Source of the DNA: Rhodopseudomonas palustris
GTDB taxonomy: Bacteria; Pseudomonadota; Alphaproteobacteria; Rhizobiales; Xanthobacteraceae
Direction of reading: 5' to 3'
DNA: 64,000 nt
Assembly: GCF_003591005.1 (NCBI RefSeq)
Contig: NZ_QYYD01000008.1
Location: 62,001 to 126,000, forward strand
The position numbers were made by a program, and so were the translations under genes. The notes beneath the pieces were generated by a model, which was not told the origin of the DNA, ran no database searches, and worked only from the letters and a program-made list of their open reading frames with translations. Below are positions 24,772-33,283 of this stretch, piece by piece. How positions within the stretch are numbered: position 1 is the stretch's first letter; each line of letters opens with the position of its first letter.

Positions 24772-25301
24772 CGCCCTCCCTGTGCGGCCGCGCGTTTCGC
24801 CGGCCGTCGGTTGCCCGGCGCAGTTGACCGAAAATCCGCGTCGCTGTCCACCGCATCAGCCGCATGCCGCACCGGCATCGCAGTCAGGTGAGCCTCGAGT
24901 GCAATCAACATATCCTGCAGCGCAGCGAGTTTTGCGTTGCCGAAGTGAAGCGCGATATCGGTGTAGATCCGTTCGGAGGACGGCGCGACGGTCTCGATCA
25001 GTTGCAAGCCCTTGGGCGTGATCGACACCCGATTGCGGCGCTGATCGTTCGCGGCGAGCTTGCGCGCGATCAGCCTGCGGCCCTCGAGATCGCGCAGCAT
25101 CCGCGACAGGCTCGGCCCGAGCAGGAACGCGCGCTCGGCCAGTCCGGCGACCTCGATCGCTTCGACATCGGTGAGCGCGCGCAGGATGCGCCATTGCTGC
25201 TCGCTGAGCCCGTGGGCGCGCAGCAGCGGCCGGAAATGCCGCATCACCGCCTCACGGCCGCGCAGCAACGCCATCGGCAGCGAGCGCGAGAAAGTCCGCA
25301 T
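24768..25301 (-). CDS. hpaR: MarR-family regulator, HpaR-like
   Basis: A 177-residue winged-helix regulator. The core (MRTFSRSLPMALLRGREAVM, then LLRAHGLSEQQWRILRAL) matches the homoprotocatechuate repressor HpaR/HpcR, followed by a SLSRMLRDLEGRRLIARK recognition region and a wing with NRVSITPKG. The C-terminal ~35 residues are an extra, basic, disordered tail. I start it at 25301: the frame stays open upstream to 25661, but that extension translates a family A palindromic repeat and is not credible. It diverges from hpaF and overlaps the dehydrogenase. It probably represses hpaFED and itself. Confidence 0.78.
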   Translation of the reverse strand: MRTFSRSLPMALLRGREAVMRHFRPLLRAHGLSEQQWRILRALTDVEAIEVAGLAERAFLLGPSLSRMLRDLEGRRLIARKLAANDQRRNRVSITPKGLQLIETVAPSSERIYTDIALHFGNAKLAALQDMLIALEAHLTAMPVRHAADAVDSDADFRSTAPGNRRPAKRAAAQGGR

Positions 25302-25334
25302 CGGGAGTTGTTTGTTGCCCCCGTGCTTGTCGTC

Positions 25335-25412
25335 GTCATCGCGAGACGCATCGCGTCGTCCCGATCCGGCCTTAGGGCGTGCGGCTGGATTGCTTCGCTT
25401 CGCTCGCAATGA
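25335..25412. repeat. palindromic intergenic repeat, family A copy 2 (decayed left arm)
   Basis: The right arm CTGGATTGCTTCGCTTCGCT...GCAATGAC is intact and the left arm GTCATCGCGAG... is diverged. It lies in the hpaR leader, between the likely operator at 25469 and the hpaR start. Confidence 0.75.
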
Positions 25413-25468
25413 CGGAGGGGCGGACTTTTGCATCGCAACACGCACGGTTTCGGTTTGAGCCGGATCAT

Positions 25469-25480
25469 TTAACATGTTAA
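25469..25480. promoter_or_regulatory. palindrome between hpaR and hpaF, candidate HpaR operator
   Basis: TTAACATGTTAA is a perfect 12-bp palindrome, and its flanks extend it imperfectly. It lies 48 bp before hpaF in the divergent gap. MarR-family repressors bind such AT-rich palindromes. The regulator assignment is inferred. Confidence 0.5.
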
Positions 25481-25527
25481 TCATTCGCCGCGCGACGGTT
25501 TTGTTGAAAGAGCCGCACGGGATCATC

Positions 25528-25926
25528 ATGCCGCATTTCACCATCGAATATTCCGCCAATCTCGACGACCGTGTCGACATGGCCGATGTCGTCGAGCTGG
25601 TGCGCCGGACCGCGATCGAGACCGGGATCTTTCCGGTCGGCGGCGTCCGCGTCCGCGCCATCCGCTGCGAGCACTACGCCATCGCCGACGGCCGCGACGG
25701 CTTCGCCTTCATGGCGATGCTGCTGCGGCTCGGCGAAGGCCGCGACCTTGCGGCGCGCAAGAACGCCGGCCAGCACATCTTCGATCACCTCTCGCACTTC
25801 CTCGATCCGCTGTTCGCGGACGAAGGTTTTTCGCTGTCGTTCGATATGCAGATCAACGACAAGGAAACCAGCTGGAAGCGCAACTCCATCCATGATCTCC
25901 TGATCGCCGAGGCCCGCCATGGCTGA
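25528..25926 (+). CDS. hpaF: 5-carboxymethyl-2-hydroxymuconate delta-isomerase
   Basis: A 132-residue protein of the CHMI branch of the tautomerase superfamily, starting MPHFTIEYSANL with the catalytic N-terminal proline P2. The length matches HpaF/HpcD. It isomerises 5-carboxymethyl-2-hydroxymuconate in homoprotocatechuate meta-cleavage. The ATG at 25528 was chosen because Pro must follow the initiator Met; an upstream ATG at 25474 in the same frame is not compatible. It overlaps hpaE by 8 bp. Confidence 0.9.
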   Translation: MPHFTIEYSANLDDRVDMADVVELVRRTAIETGIFPVGGVRVRAIRCEHYAIADGRDGFAFMAMLLRLGEGRDLAARKNAGQHIFDHLSHFLDPLFADEGFSLSFDMQINDKETSWKRNSIHDLLIAEARHG

Positions 25927-27469
25927 TGCCGCTCCCCCGTCCAGTACATCGCCCGCGCTGCAGGCCAATCTCGACCGCGCCGCGCCGCTACTGAAGCAGC
26001 TACGCGCCGATGGCATCAAGCATCTGATCAACGGCGAGATCGTCGCATCGTCGTCCGGGGAGACGTTCGAGACGCAATCGCCGATCGACAACGCGGTGCT
26101 GGCGCAGGTCGCGCGCGGTACCGTGGATGATATCGACCGCGCCGCCAAGGCAGCGAAAGATGCGTTTCCGGCGTGGCGCGACATGGCGCCGAGCAAGCGG
26201 CGCAAGATCCTGCACAAAATTGCCGACGCGATCGAAGCGCGCGCCGACGACATCGCCGTGCTGGAGTGCGTCGACACCGGTCAGGCGCATCGCTTCATGG
26301 CCAAGGCCGCGGTCCGCGCCGCCGAGAATTTCCGCTTCTTCGCCGACAAATGCGCCGAGGCGCGCGACGGGTTGAATACGCCGAGCGACGAGCACTGGAA
26401 CGTCTCCACCCGCGTGCCGATCGGACCGGTCGGCGTGATCACGCCGTGGAATACGCCGTTCATGTTGTCGACCTGGAAGATCGCGCCGGCGCTCGCGGCC
26501 GGGTGCACCGTGGTGCACAAGCCGGCGGAGTGGTCGCCGGTGACGGCCGACATGCTGACGCGGATCTGCAGGGACGCCGGCCTGCCCGCCGGCGTGCTCA
26601 ACACCGTGCACGGTTTCGGCGAAGAGGCCGGCAAGGCGCTGACCGAACACCCGGCCATCAAGGCGATCGCCTTCGTCGGCGAGACCGCGACCGGCGCCGC
26701 CATCATGGCGCAGGGCGCGCCGACGCTGAAGCGCGTGCACTTCGAACTCGGCGGCAAGAACCCGGTGATCGTGTTCGACGACGCCGATCAGGGCCGCGCG
26801 CTCGATGCCGTGGTGTTCATGATCTACTCGCTGAACGGCGAGCGCTGCACCTCGTCGAGCCGCTTGTTGGTCCAGCAATCCATCGCCGACACATTCATCG
26901 ACAAGCTCGCGGCCCGCGTGCGCGCGCTGAAGGTCGGCCATCCGCTCGATCCGGCGACCGAGGTCGGGCCCCTGATCCATCAGCGTCATCTCGACAAGGT
27001 GTGCTCGTATTTCGACATCGCCAAGAAGGACGGCGCTACCGTCGCGGTCGGCGGCGCGCGCCACGACGGCCCGGGCGGCGGTCACTATGTGCAGCCCACA
27101 TTGGTCACCGGCGCGCGTGGCGACATGCAGGTGGCGCAGGACGAGGTGTTCGGCCCGTTCCTCACCGTGATCCCGTTCAAGGACGAAGCCGACGCGGTTC
27201 AAATCGCCAACGACATCCGCTACGGCCTCACCGGCTACGTCTGGACCGGCGACATGGGCCGGGCCCTGCGCGTCGCCGATGCGCTGGAGGCCGGCATGAT
27301 CTGGCTGAACTCCGAGAACGTCCGCCATCTGCCGACGCCGTTCGGCGGCATGAAACAGTCCGGCATCGGCCGCGACGGCGGCGACTACTCGTTCGAGTTC
27401 TACATGGAAACCAAGCACGTCTCGCTGGCCCGGGGCACCCACAAGATCCAGAAGCTGGGGGCTGTGTAG
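25919..27469 (+). CDS. hpaE: 5-carboxymethyl-2-hydroxymuconate semialdehyde dehydrogenase
   Basis: A 516-residue NAD-dependent aldehyde dehydrogenase. Catalytic residues are visible: N178 in TPWNTPF, K201 in HKPAEWS, E276 in FELGGKNP and C310 in NGERCTSSSR. Its position between hpaF (8-bp overlap) and hpaD gives the substrate: the semialdehyde made by ring cleavage of homoprotocatechuate. The N-terminal ~25 residues are an extra Ala/Pro segment. A double family B repeat separates it from hpaD. Confidence 0.9.
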   Translation: MADAAPPSSTSPALQANLDRAAPLLKQLRADGIKHLINGEIVASSSGETFETQSPIDNAVLAQVARGTVDDIDRAAKAAKDAFPAWRDMAPSKRRKILHKIADAIEARADDIAVLECVDTGQAHRFMAKAAVRAAENFRFFADKCAEARDGLNTPSDEHWNVSTRVPIGPVGVITPWNTPFMLSTWKIAPALAAGCTVVHKPAEWSPVTADMLTRICRDAGLPAGVLNTVHGFGEEAGKALTEHPAIKAIAFVGETATGAAIMAQGAPTLKRVHFELGGKNPVIVFDDADQGRALDAVVFMIYSLNGERCTSSSRLLVQQSIADTFIDKLAARVRALKVGHPLDPATEVGPLIHQRHLDKVCSYFDIAKKDGATVAVGGARHDGPGGGHYVQPTLVTGARGDMQVAQDEVFGPFLTVIPFKDEADAVQIANDIRYGLTGYVWTGDMGRALRVADALEAGMIWLNSENVRHLPTPFGGMKQSGIGRDGGDYSFEFYMETKHVSLARGTHKIQKLGAV

Positions 27470-27487
27470 TGCTGGCTCTCTCCCCAA

Positions 27488-27674
27488 GTCATTCCGGGGC
27501 GATCGCCGCGCAGCGGCGGGCGAACCCGGAATCTCTCCCCGCCCGCTTTTGTCATTCCGGGGCGCGCGAAGCGCGAACCCGGAATCCATACTCTCTGCCG
27601 GCGCGGTCGTGCACAGCCGCCAACACGGGGCTTATGGATTCCGGGCTCGCCGCTGCGCGGCGCCCCGGAATGAC
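27488..27674. repeat. palindromic intergenic repeats, family B copy 1 (nested double)
   Basis: Two left arms (GTCATTCCGGGGCG...CGAACCCGGAATC at 27488 and again at 27551) face one right arm (GGATTCCGGGCTCG...CGCCCCGGAATGAC). It fills the hpaE-hpaD gap. Confidence 0.88.
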
Positions 27675-27722
27675 CAATTTTGCTGCTGTGAACTAACAAC
27701 TAGGATTTCTGGGGACCCTGCA

Positions 27723-28700
27723 ATGCCGGTGCCGCAACACGTGTTCGATCCGCCGTTCAATATCGTCCGCTCGAGCCATGTGGTGCTCGACGTCACCGAT
27801 CTGAACAAGAGCGTCGAGTTCTACGACAACATCATCGGGCTGCACGTCGAGGATCGCGACGACAACGCCGCGTACTTGCGAGGCAGCGAAGAGCATCAGC
27901 ATCACTCGCTGGTGCTGCGCAAGGCGGAACAGGCCGCGGCTGCGCGGCTCGGCTTCAAGGTGGCGAGCGAAGCCGATCTCGACAAGGCCGGCAGCTGGTT
28001 CGCCGAGCAGGGCGTGCTGTATTCGTTCGTCGATCGCCCCTTTCAGGGCCGCACGCTGCACGTCACCGACCCGTTCGGCTTTCGGCTCGAGTTCTACGCC
28101 GTGATGGAGAAGCGGCCGCATCTCTTGCGCCGCTTTGAGCGCTACAAGGGTTGCCATCCGCAGCGGCTCGACCATTTCAACGTGTTCGCGGCCGAGACCC
28201 AGGACACCATCGACTTCTACGCCAAGCTCGGCTTCCGCCTGACCGAATATGCCGAGGAGGATGGCGACGGCGGCCGCATCGCCGCCGCCTGGATGCATCG
28301 CAAGGGCAACGTCCACGACTTCGCCATCACCAACGGCAAGGGCCCGCGGCTGCACCACTTCGCCTATTGGGTGCCCGGCCCGCTCAACATCATCCATCTC
28401 TGCGACGTGATGGCGTCGAGCGGGCTGGCGCTGGAGCGCGGCCCGGGACGGCACGGCATCTCCAACGCTTTCTTCCTCTACGTCCGCGACCCCGATGGCC
28501 ACCGCATCGAGCTGTATTGCAGCGACTACCAGACCATGGACCACGACCATGAGCCGCTGCGCTGGTCGCTGCGCGACCCGCGCCGCCAGACCCTGTGGGG
28601 CGCCCCCGCGCCGCGCTCCTGGTTCGAACAGGGCTCGCCGTTCGCCGGCCAGGAGGTGCGCGAGCCGCGCTTCGTAGCCGATGTGGTGATTGCGGATTGA
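27723..28700 (+). CDS. hpaD: homoprotocatechuate 2,3-dioxygenase (extradiol)
   Basis: A 325-residue vicinal-oxygen-chelate dioxygenase of the HPCD type, with two tandem VOC modules. Likely metal ligands are H151 (RLDHFNVF), one of H211/H212 (LHHFAYWV) and E263 (GHRIELYC). The C-terminal lid with RWSLRDPRRQTLWG is typical of the Brevibacterium/Arthrobacter-type enzyme, not the E. coli LigB-type HpaD. It cleaves 3,4-dihydroxyphenylacetate next to the hydroxyls. The frame is open upstream to 27549, but that stretch is repeat sequence. Confidence 0.9.
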   Translation: MPVPQHVFDPPFNIVRSSHVVLDVTDLNKSVEFYDNIIGLHVEDRDDNAAYLRGSEEHQHHSLVLRKAEQAAAARLGFKVASEADLDKAGSWFAEQGVLYSFVDRPFQGRTLHVTDPFGFRLEFYAVMEKRPHLLRRFERYKGCHPQRLDHFNVFAAETQDTIDFYAKLGFRLTEYAEEDGDGGRIAAAWMHRKGNVHDFAITNGKGPRLHHFAYWVPGPLNIIHLCDVMASSGLALERGPGRHGISNAFFLYVRDPDGHRIELYCSDYQTMDHDHEPLRWSLRDPRRQTLWGAPAPRSWFEQGSPFAGQEVREPRFVADVVIAD

Positions 28701-28735
28701 AGGTGATCCGGACAAGATCGCCGCGTCCAACTTCT

Positions 28736-28838
28736 GTCATTTCCGGTGCGCGCGAAGCGCGAGCCCGGAATCCATAATCCCCGTCGGTGAATATGGATTC
28801 CGGGCCTGCGCTGCTAGCGCAGCGCATCCCGCAATGAC
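28736..28838. repeat. palindromic intergenic repeat, family B copy 2
   Basis: GTCATTTCCGGTGCGCGCGAAG...CCCGGAATCCATA facing TATGGATTCCGGGC...CCCGCAATGAC, between hpaD and the FAH gene. Confidence 0.85.
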
Positions 28839-28858
28839 ACCCTCAAAGGCTGATCACC

Positions 28859-29731
28859 ATGACCACCCCTCGCCTCGCCACCTTCACCGTCAACGGCCTC
28901 ACCCGCTACGGCGCGGTGTGCGATCATGGCGTCGTCGATCTGTCGGCGCGCCATGCCAATGATTATCCGACGCTGCGCGAGGTGATCGCGGCCGGGGCGC
29001 TGTCGCGGATCGTCGACGAGGCCGACCACACCGCGCCGGACTTTGCCCGCGACGCGGTGAAGTTCGAGCCGCCGATCCCGCAGCCGGAGAAGATCATCTG
29101 CGTCGGCGTCAACTATCCGGAGCGCAACGCCGAATACAAGGACGGCAGCGAGGCGCCGAAATTCCCCTCGATGTTCATGCGCACGCCGCGCTCCTTCGTC
29201 GGCCACGGCACGCCGCTGGTGCGGCCGAAGGCGTCAAAGCTGCTCGACTACGAGGGCGAGCTGACGCTGGTGATCGGCCGGGGCGGTCGCCATATCGCCG
29301 AAGCCGATGCGCTGAGCCACATCGCCGCAATCACGCTGTGCAACGAAGGCACCATTCGCGACTGGGTGCGGCACGCCAAGTTCAACGTGACGCAGGGCAA
29401 GAATTTCGACCACACCGGCAGCCTCGGTCCGTGGCTGGTGCCCTACACCGACGAGGCGCAGATCGCCGACATTCGTCTCACCACCCGCGTCAATGGCGAG
29501 ACCCGGCAGGACGACCGCACCTCGCGAATGATCTTCTCGTTCCGCTATCTGATCCACTACATTTCGACCTTCACCACGCTGGTGCCCGGCGACATCATCG
29601 TCACCGGAACGCCGTCCGGCGCCGGCGCGCGCGCCGAGCCGCCGGTGTATCTGAAGCCCGGCGACGTCATCGAGGTCGAAGCCGACGGCATCGGCGTGCT
29701 GCGCAACGGCGTCGTCGACGAAGCCGACTGA
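28859..29731 (+). CDS. fumarylacetoacetate hydrolase-family protein, HpaG-like
   Basis: A 290-residue FAH-fold protein. The metal-site residues sit in YEGELTLVIGRGG, and VGVNYPERN, GTPSGAG and LKPGDVIEVE are family marks. In this context it would be the 2-hydroxyhepta-2,4-diene-1,7-dioate isomerase/5-oxopent-3-ene-tricarboxylate decarboxylase step (HpaG) or the hydratase (HpaH). Only one such gene is present, so the second FAH-type step of the pathway must be elsewhere or this enzyme must do both. It is 26 bp before the TPP enzyme gene. Confidence 0.82.
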   Translation: MTTPRLATFTVNGLTRYGAVCDHGVVDLSARHANDYPTLREVIAAGALSRIVDEADHTAPDFARDAVKFEPPIPQPEKIICVGVNYPERNAEYKDGSEAPKFPSMFMRTPRSFVGHGTPLVRPKASKLLDYEGELTLVIGRGGRHIAEADALSHIAAITLCNEGTIRDWVRHAKFNVTQGKNFDHTGSLGPWLVPYTDEAQIADIRLTTRVNGETRQDDRTSRMIFSFRYLIHYISTFTTLVPGDIIVTGTPSGAGARAEPPVYLKPGDVIEVEADGIGVLRNGVVDEAD

Positions 29732-29756
29732 TCACTCCATCGAGACAGGACATTCC

Positions 29757-31382
29757 ATGAGCGTCATCACCGGCGGCGAAGCGATCGTGCAGGGCCTGGT
29801 CGCGCACGGCGTCGACACCGTGTTCGGCCTGCCCGGCGCGCAGATCTACGGGCTGTTCGACGGCTTCGCCAAGGCGCAGATGAAAGTGATCGGCGCCCGG
29901 CACGAGCAGGCCTGCGGCTACATGGCGTTCGGCTACGCGCGCGCCAGCGGCAAGCCGGGCGTGTTCAGCGTAGTGCCCGGCCCCGGCGTGCTGAACGCCG
30001 GCGCGGCGCTGCTCACCGCGTTCGGCTGCAACGAGCCGGTGATGTGCCTCACCGGCCAGGTGCCGAGCGCTTACTTGGGCAAGGGCCGCGGCCATCTGCA
30101 CGAGATGCCGGATCAGCTCGCCACCCTGCGCAGCTTCATCAAATGGGCCGAGCGCATCGAATATCCGGGCGCCGCACCGGCGCTGGTGGCGCGGGCGTTT
30201 CAGGAGATGCTGAGCGGCCGGCGCGGCCCGGTGGCGCTGGAGATGCCGTGGGACGTGTTCACGCAGCGCGCCGAAACGGCAGCCGCGCTGAAGTTCGATC
30301 CGGTGGCGCCCCCGGCGCCCGATCCGGACCGCATCGCCGCAGCGGCGAAGCTGATCGCACAGAGCAAAACGCCGATGATCTTCGTCGGCGCCGGCGCGCT
30401 GGAGGCCGGCGACGAGATCCTCGAACTCGCCGAGAGCATCGACGCGCCGGTGGTGGCGTTCCGCTCCGGCCGCGGCATCGTCAGCAACCGGCACGAATTG
30501 GGCCTGACCTTTGCGGCGGCGTATCAGCTGTGGCCGCAGACCGATCTGATCATCGGCATCGGCACCCGGATGGAGCTGCCAACCACGTTCCGCTGGCCAT
30601 TCAAACCCGACGGGCTGAAGTCGGTGCGCATCGACATCGATCCGGCCGAGATGCGCCGCTTCACGCCGGATGCGGCGATCGTGTCGGACTCCAAGGCCGG
30701 CGCGCGGGCGCTGGCCGATGCGGTCAGCAAGGTCGGCTATACCAAGACCACCGGACGACGCGAGGTGATCCGCGCCGCAACGGCCAAGACGCAGCAGGAC
30801 ATCCAGGCGATCCAGCCGCAGATGGCGTATCTGAAGATCCTGCGCGACGTGCTGCCGGACGACGCGATCGTCACCGACGAACTGTCACAGGTTGGTTTCG
30901 CGTCGTGGTACGGCTTCCCGGTTTATCAGCCGCGCACCTTCCTCACCTCCGGCTATCAGGGCACGCTGGGCTCAGGCTTCCCCACCGCGCTCGGCGCCAA
31001 GGTCGCCTGCCCGGACAAACCGGTGGTGGCGATCACCGGCGACGGCGGCTTCATGTTCGGCGTACAGGAGCTGGCGACCGCCGTGCAGTACAACATCGGC
31101 GTGGTGACGCTGGTGTTCGACAATTCGGCCTACGGCAACGTGCGGCGTGATCAGCTGCACGGCTTCGAAGGCCGCGTGGTGGCGTCGGATCTGGTCAATC
31201 CGGATTTCGTCAAGCTCGCCGAGTCGTTCGGCGTCGGCGCGGCGCGCGTGACCTCGCCCGACAACTTCCGTCCCGCGCTCGAAAGAGCCCTCGCCGCCGG
31301 CGGCCCGCAACTGATCGCCATCGACGTCCCGCGCGACAGCGAGGCCAGCCCGTGGCCGTTCATTCACCCGGCGAAGCCGTAG
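29757..31382 (+). CDS. thiamine-diphosphate-dependent enzyme, acetolactate-synthase-like
   Basis: A 541-residue ThDP enzyme with three domains. The catalytic glutamate is E50 in ARHEQACGYMA, the central domain runs about 190-330, and the cofactor-binding GDGGFMFG motif with its trailing DNSAYGN lies near 425-455. It resembles the catalytic subunit of acetolactate synthase and related 2-keto-acid enzymes, but no regulatory subunit gene is adjacent. AGGA lies six bases before the ATG. It is the last gene of the + strand hpa run, where such an enzyme is not part of the textbook pathway. Its substrate is unknown. Confidence 0.85.
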   Translation: MSVITGGEAIVQGLVAHGVDTVFGLPGAQIYGLFDGFAKAQMKVIGARHEQACGYMAFGYARASGKPGVFSVVPGPGVLNAGAALLTAFGCNEPVMCLTGQVPSAYLGKGRGHLHEMPDQLATLRSFIKWAERIEYPGAAPALVARAFQEMLSGRRGPVALEMPWDVFTQRAETAAALKFDPVAPPAPDPDRIAAAAKLIAQSKTPMIFVGAGALEAGDEILELAESIDAPVVAFRSGRGIVSNRHELGLTFAAAYQLWPQTDLIIGIGTRMELPTTFRWPFKPDGLKSVRIDIDPAEMRRFTPDAAIVSDSKAGARALADAVSKVGYTKTTGRREVIRAATAKTQQDIQAIQPQMAYLKILRDVLPDDAIVTDELSQVGFASWYGFPVYQPRTFLTSGYQGTLGSGFPTALGAKVACPDKPVVAITGDGGFMFGVQELATAVQYNIGVVTLVFDNSAYGNVRRDQLHGFEGRVVASDLVNPDFVKLAESFGVGAARVTSPDNFRPALERALAAGGPQLIAIDVPRDSEASPWPFIHPAKP

Positions 31383-31392
31383 GCCACGCGGT

Positions 31393-31507
31393 GTCATTTC
31401 GGGGCGCTGACGAAGTCAGCGAACCCGGAATCCAGAGCTGTTCTGCCAGTTCGAATCACACATTGGGATTCCGGGTTCGCGTGCAAGGGCTCGCGCCCCG
31501 GAATGAC
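31393..31507. repeat. palindromic intergenic repeat, family B copy 3
   Basis: GTCATTTCGGGGCG...CGAACCCGGAATCC facing GGGATTCCGGGTTCGC...GCGCCCCGGAATGAC, after the TPP enzyme gene. Confidence 0.87.
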
Positions 31508-31523
31508 GAGCGAGAGCGGTCTC

Positions 31524-31603
31524 GTAGGATGGGTTGAGCGCCAGCGAAACCCATCGCCGCGCCAAAAAGCTTGATGGGTTTCGCTGCGCTCAACCCATCC
31601 TAC
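31524..31603. repeat. palindromic intergenic repeat, family C copy 1
   Basis: GTAGGATGGGTTGAGCG...CGAAACCCATC facing GATGGGTTTCGCTGCGCTC...CCATCCTAC, between convergent genes. It may act as a transcription stop because of its long stem. Confidence 0.9.
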
Positions 31604-31615
31604 GCGGCACGAAGC

Positions 31616-32263
31616 TTACAGCGCTTTGCGGAACGTCAGGTTGATGCGCTGGCGGCCGAGCAGCGGGTGCTCGCCGTCTTTCAGCGTCAGCACACCGTGA
31701 TACACGAGGCGCGTCGGGCCCCCCCAGACGAACACGTCGCCGTGACGCAATTCGTAGCGGCGCGGCTTGTCGCTGCGGGCGAGGCCGCCGAACTGGAAGG
31801 TCGCCGGCAGGCCGAGCGACACCGACACGATCGGCGCCGAGAAGTCGCGCTCGTCCTTATCCTGATGCAGCGCCATTTTGGCGCCCGGCACATAGCGGTT
31901 GATCAGGCAGGCGTCGGGATCGAAGCCGGCGAAGCCGGCCTCCGCGGCCGCGCGCTGCGCCAGATCGCGCAGCACCGGCGGCATCTGCGGCCATGGCTGC
32001 GCGCTGTCCGGATCGTCCGACGCGTAGCGATAGCCGCGGCGATCGGTGACCCAGCCGGCGCTGCCGCAGCTGGTCATCGCCACCGACATCGCATGGCCGC
32101 CGGGCGTCACCATGTGACGAAACGGCGCCCGCGCCACGACTGCGTCGATCGCTTCGATCAATGCGCGGTCCTCACCCCGGGCGAAGCCGCGCAGCAGCGC
32201 CGCGCCGGGCGCGATATCCTCGCGGCGCGGCGGCTCGGGCGCACTGTCGAATAAATCGGCCAT
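31616..32263 (-). CDS. alkB: alkylated-DNA repair dioxygenase AlkB
   Basis: A 215-residue Fe(II)/2-oxoglutarate dioxygenase, almost the length of E. coli AlkB. Iron ligands H133, D135 (ALHQDKDE) and H189 (VYHGV) and the 2-oxoglutarate/substrate arginines R206 and R212 (RINLTFRKAL) are all in place, as are FRHMVTPGG and DACLINRY. It oxidatively removes methyl groups from 1-methyladenine and 3-methylcytosine. I use the ATG at 32263, where E. coli AlkB also begins; a GTG at 32311 with GGAGG inside the LysR gene would add 16 residues. It follows the LysR gene by 22 bp on the same strand. No ada gene is near. Confidence 0.95.
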   Translation of the reverse strand: MADLFDSAPEPPRREDIAPGAALLRGFARGEDRALIEAIDAVVARAPFRHMVTPGGHAMSVAMTSCGSAGWVTDRRGYRYASDDPDSAQPWPQMPPVLRDLAQRAAAEAGFAGFDPDACLINRYVPGAKMALHQDKDERDFSAPIVSVSLGLPATFQFGGLARSDKPRRYELRHGDVFVWGGPTRLVYHGVLTLKDGEHPLLGRQRINLTFRKAL

Positions 32264-32285
32264 GGTCACGCGTATCGCCCTTTCG

Positions 32286-33185
32286 TCATCGCTCGCCGAA
32301 CCGCCAATCACCGTCCTCCGCTAACAAATCGACAAATGCCCGCACCTTGGCCGACAGCAGCCGCGAGGTCGGGTACACCACCGCGATCGGCAGCGGCGGC
32401 ACTTCGTAATCCGCGAGCACGACGCGCAACCGTCCCGCCGCGATCGCGTCCGCCGCCTGATAGGCCAGCACTCGCGTCAGTCCACCGCCGCGCTCGGCGT
32501 CGAGGATCGCGACGTCGGCGACGTTGCTGACAAGCCGCGGCGCGCAGGTTACGCGCACGTCGCGGCCGTCGACCACGAAACGCCAGTCGACCGGCGCTCC
32601 CGGCTGACCGAAATGCACAACGTCGTGCGCCGCGATCTGTGCCGGCGTCGCCGGCGTACCGCGCGACGCCAGATAGTCGGGCGATGCCACCACGATCCGC
32701 CGCATCGTCCCGAGCTGCCGCGCCACCAGGCTCGAATCGGCGAGATGACCGATCCGGACGGCGCAGTCGACGCCGTCGTCGACCAGATTGATCATCAGGT
32801 CGGACAGCCGCAATTCGCCGATCACCTCAGGATATCGTTTCAGATAATCCGACAGCAGCGGCGCGATATAGCGGCGGCCGAAGCCGACCGGGGCCGACAC
32901 CACCAGCCGTCCGGACGGGCGGGTGCGCTCGGCCGACGCGGAGGCGTCCGCCTCGTCAAGGTCGGCGAGGATCTGCCGCACCCGCTCGAGATAGCGCGTT
33001 CCAGTGTCGGTGAGCGCGACCGACCGCGTCGTCCGCTGCAGCAGCCGGGCGCCGAGATGTTGTTCGAGCGCCGCGACCAGCCGCGTCACCGCCGACGGTG
33101 ACAGCCCGAGCTTGCGCGCGGCCGGCGCAAAGCCCTGCAGATCGGCAACGGCGACGAAGGCCGTCATGGCATCCAGGCGGTCCAC
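32286..33185 (-). CDS. LysR-family transcriptional regulator
   Basis: A 299-residue LysR protein. The N-terminal helix-turn-helix (FAPAARKLGLSPSAVTRLVA) is followed by LLQRTTRSVALTDTG and a periplasmic-binding-protein-like effector domain with the VDCAVRIGHLADSSLVAR segment, which marks the group controlling small oxidoreductases and flavin enzymes. It starts with GTG. It diverges from the PPOX-fold gene, its most likely target, and may be cotranscribed with alkB. Confidence 0.92.
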   Translation of the reverse strand: MDRLDAMTAFVAVADLQGFAPAARKLGLSPSAVTRLVAALEQHLGARLLQRTTRSVALTDTGTRYLERVRQILADLDEADASASAERTRPSGRLVVSAPVGFGRRYIAPLLSDYLKRYPEVIGELRLSDLMINLVDDGVDCAVRIGHLADSSLVARQLGTMRRIVVASPDYLASRGTPATPAQIAAHDVVHFGQPGAPVDWRFVVDGRDVRVTCAPRLVSNVADVAILDAERGGGLTRVLAYQAADAIAAGRLRVVLADYEVPPLPIAVVYPTSRLLSAKVRAFVDLLAEDGDWRFGER

Positions 33186-33220
33186 GGCATCATTTCAACC
33201 AGCGCAACAATGAAGTGTCA

Positions 33221-33232
33221 AATCACCTGATT
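33221..33232. promoter_or_regulatory. short inverted repeat in the LysR/PPOX divergent gap
   Basis: AATCA-CC-TGATT, 5-bp arms, midway between the two divergent starts. It could be part of a LysR operator, but it does not fit T-N11-A. Confidence 0.3.
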
Positions 33233-33283
33233 GCTTCGGATGATCTGCAGACCGATATTCCGCCGCATCAGCAGGAGGTTCTC

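Noticed and set aside
25302-25661. N-terminal extension of the MarR regulator
   Set aside because: It translates a palindromic repeat and overlaps hpaF; the conserved MarR core begins at 25301.
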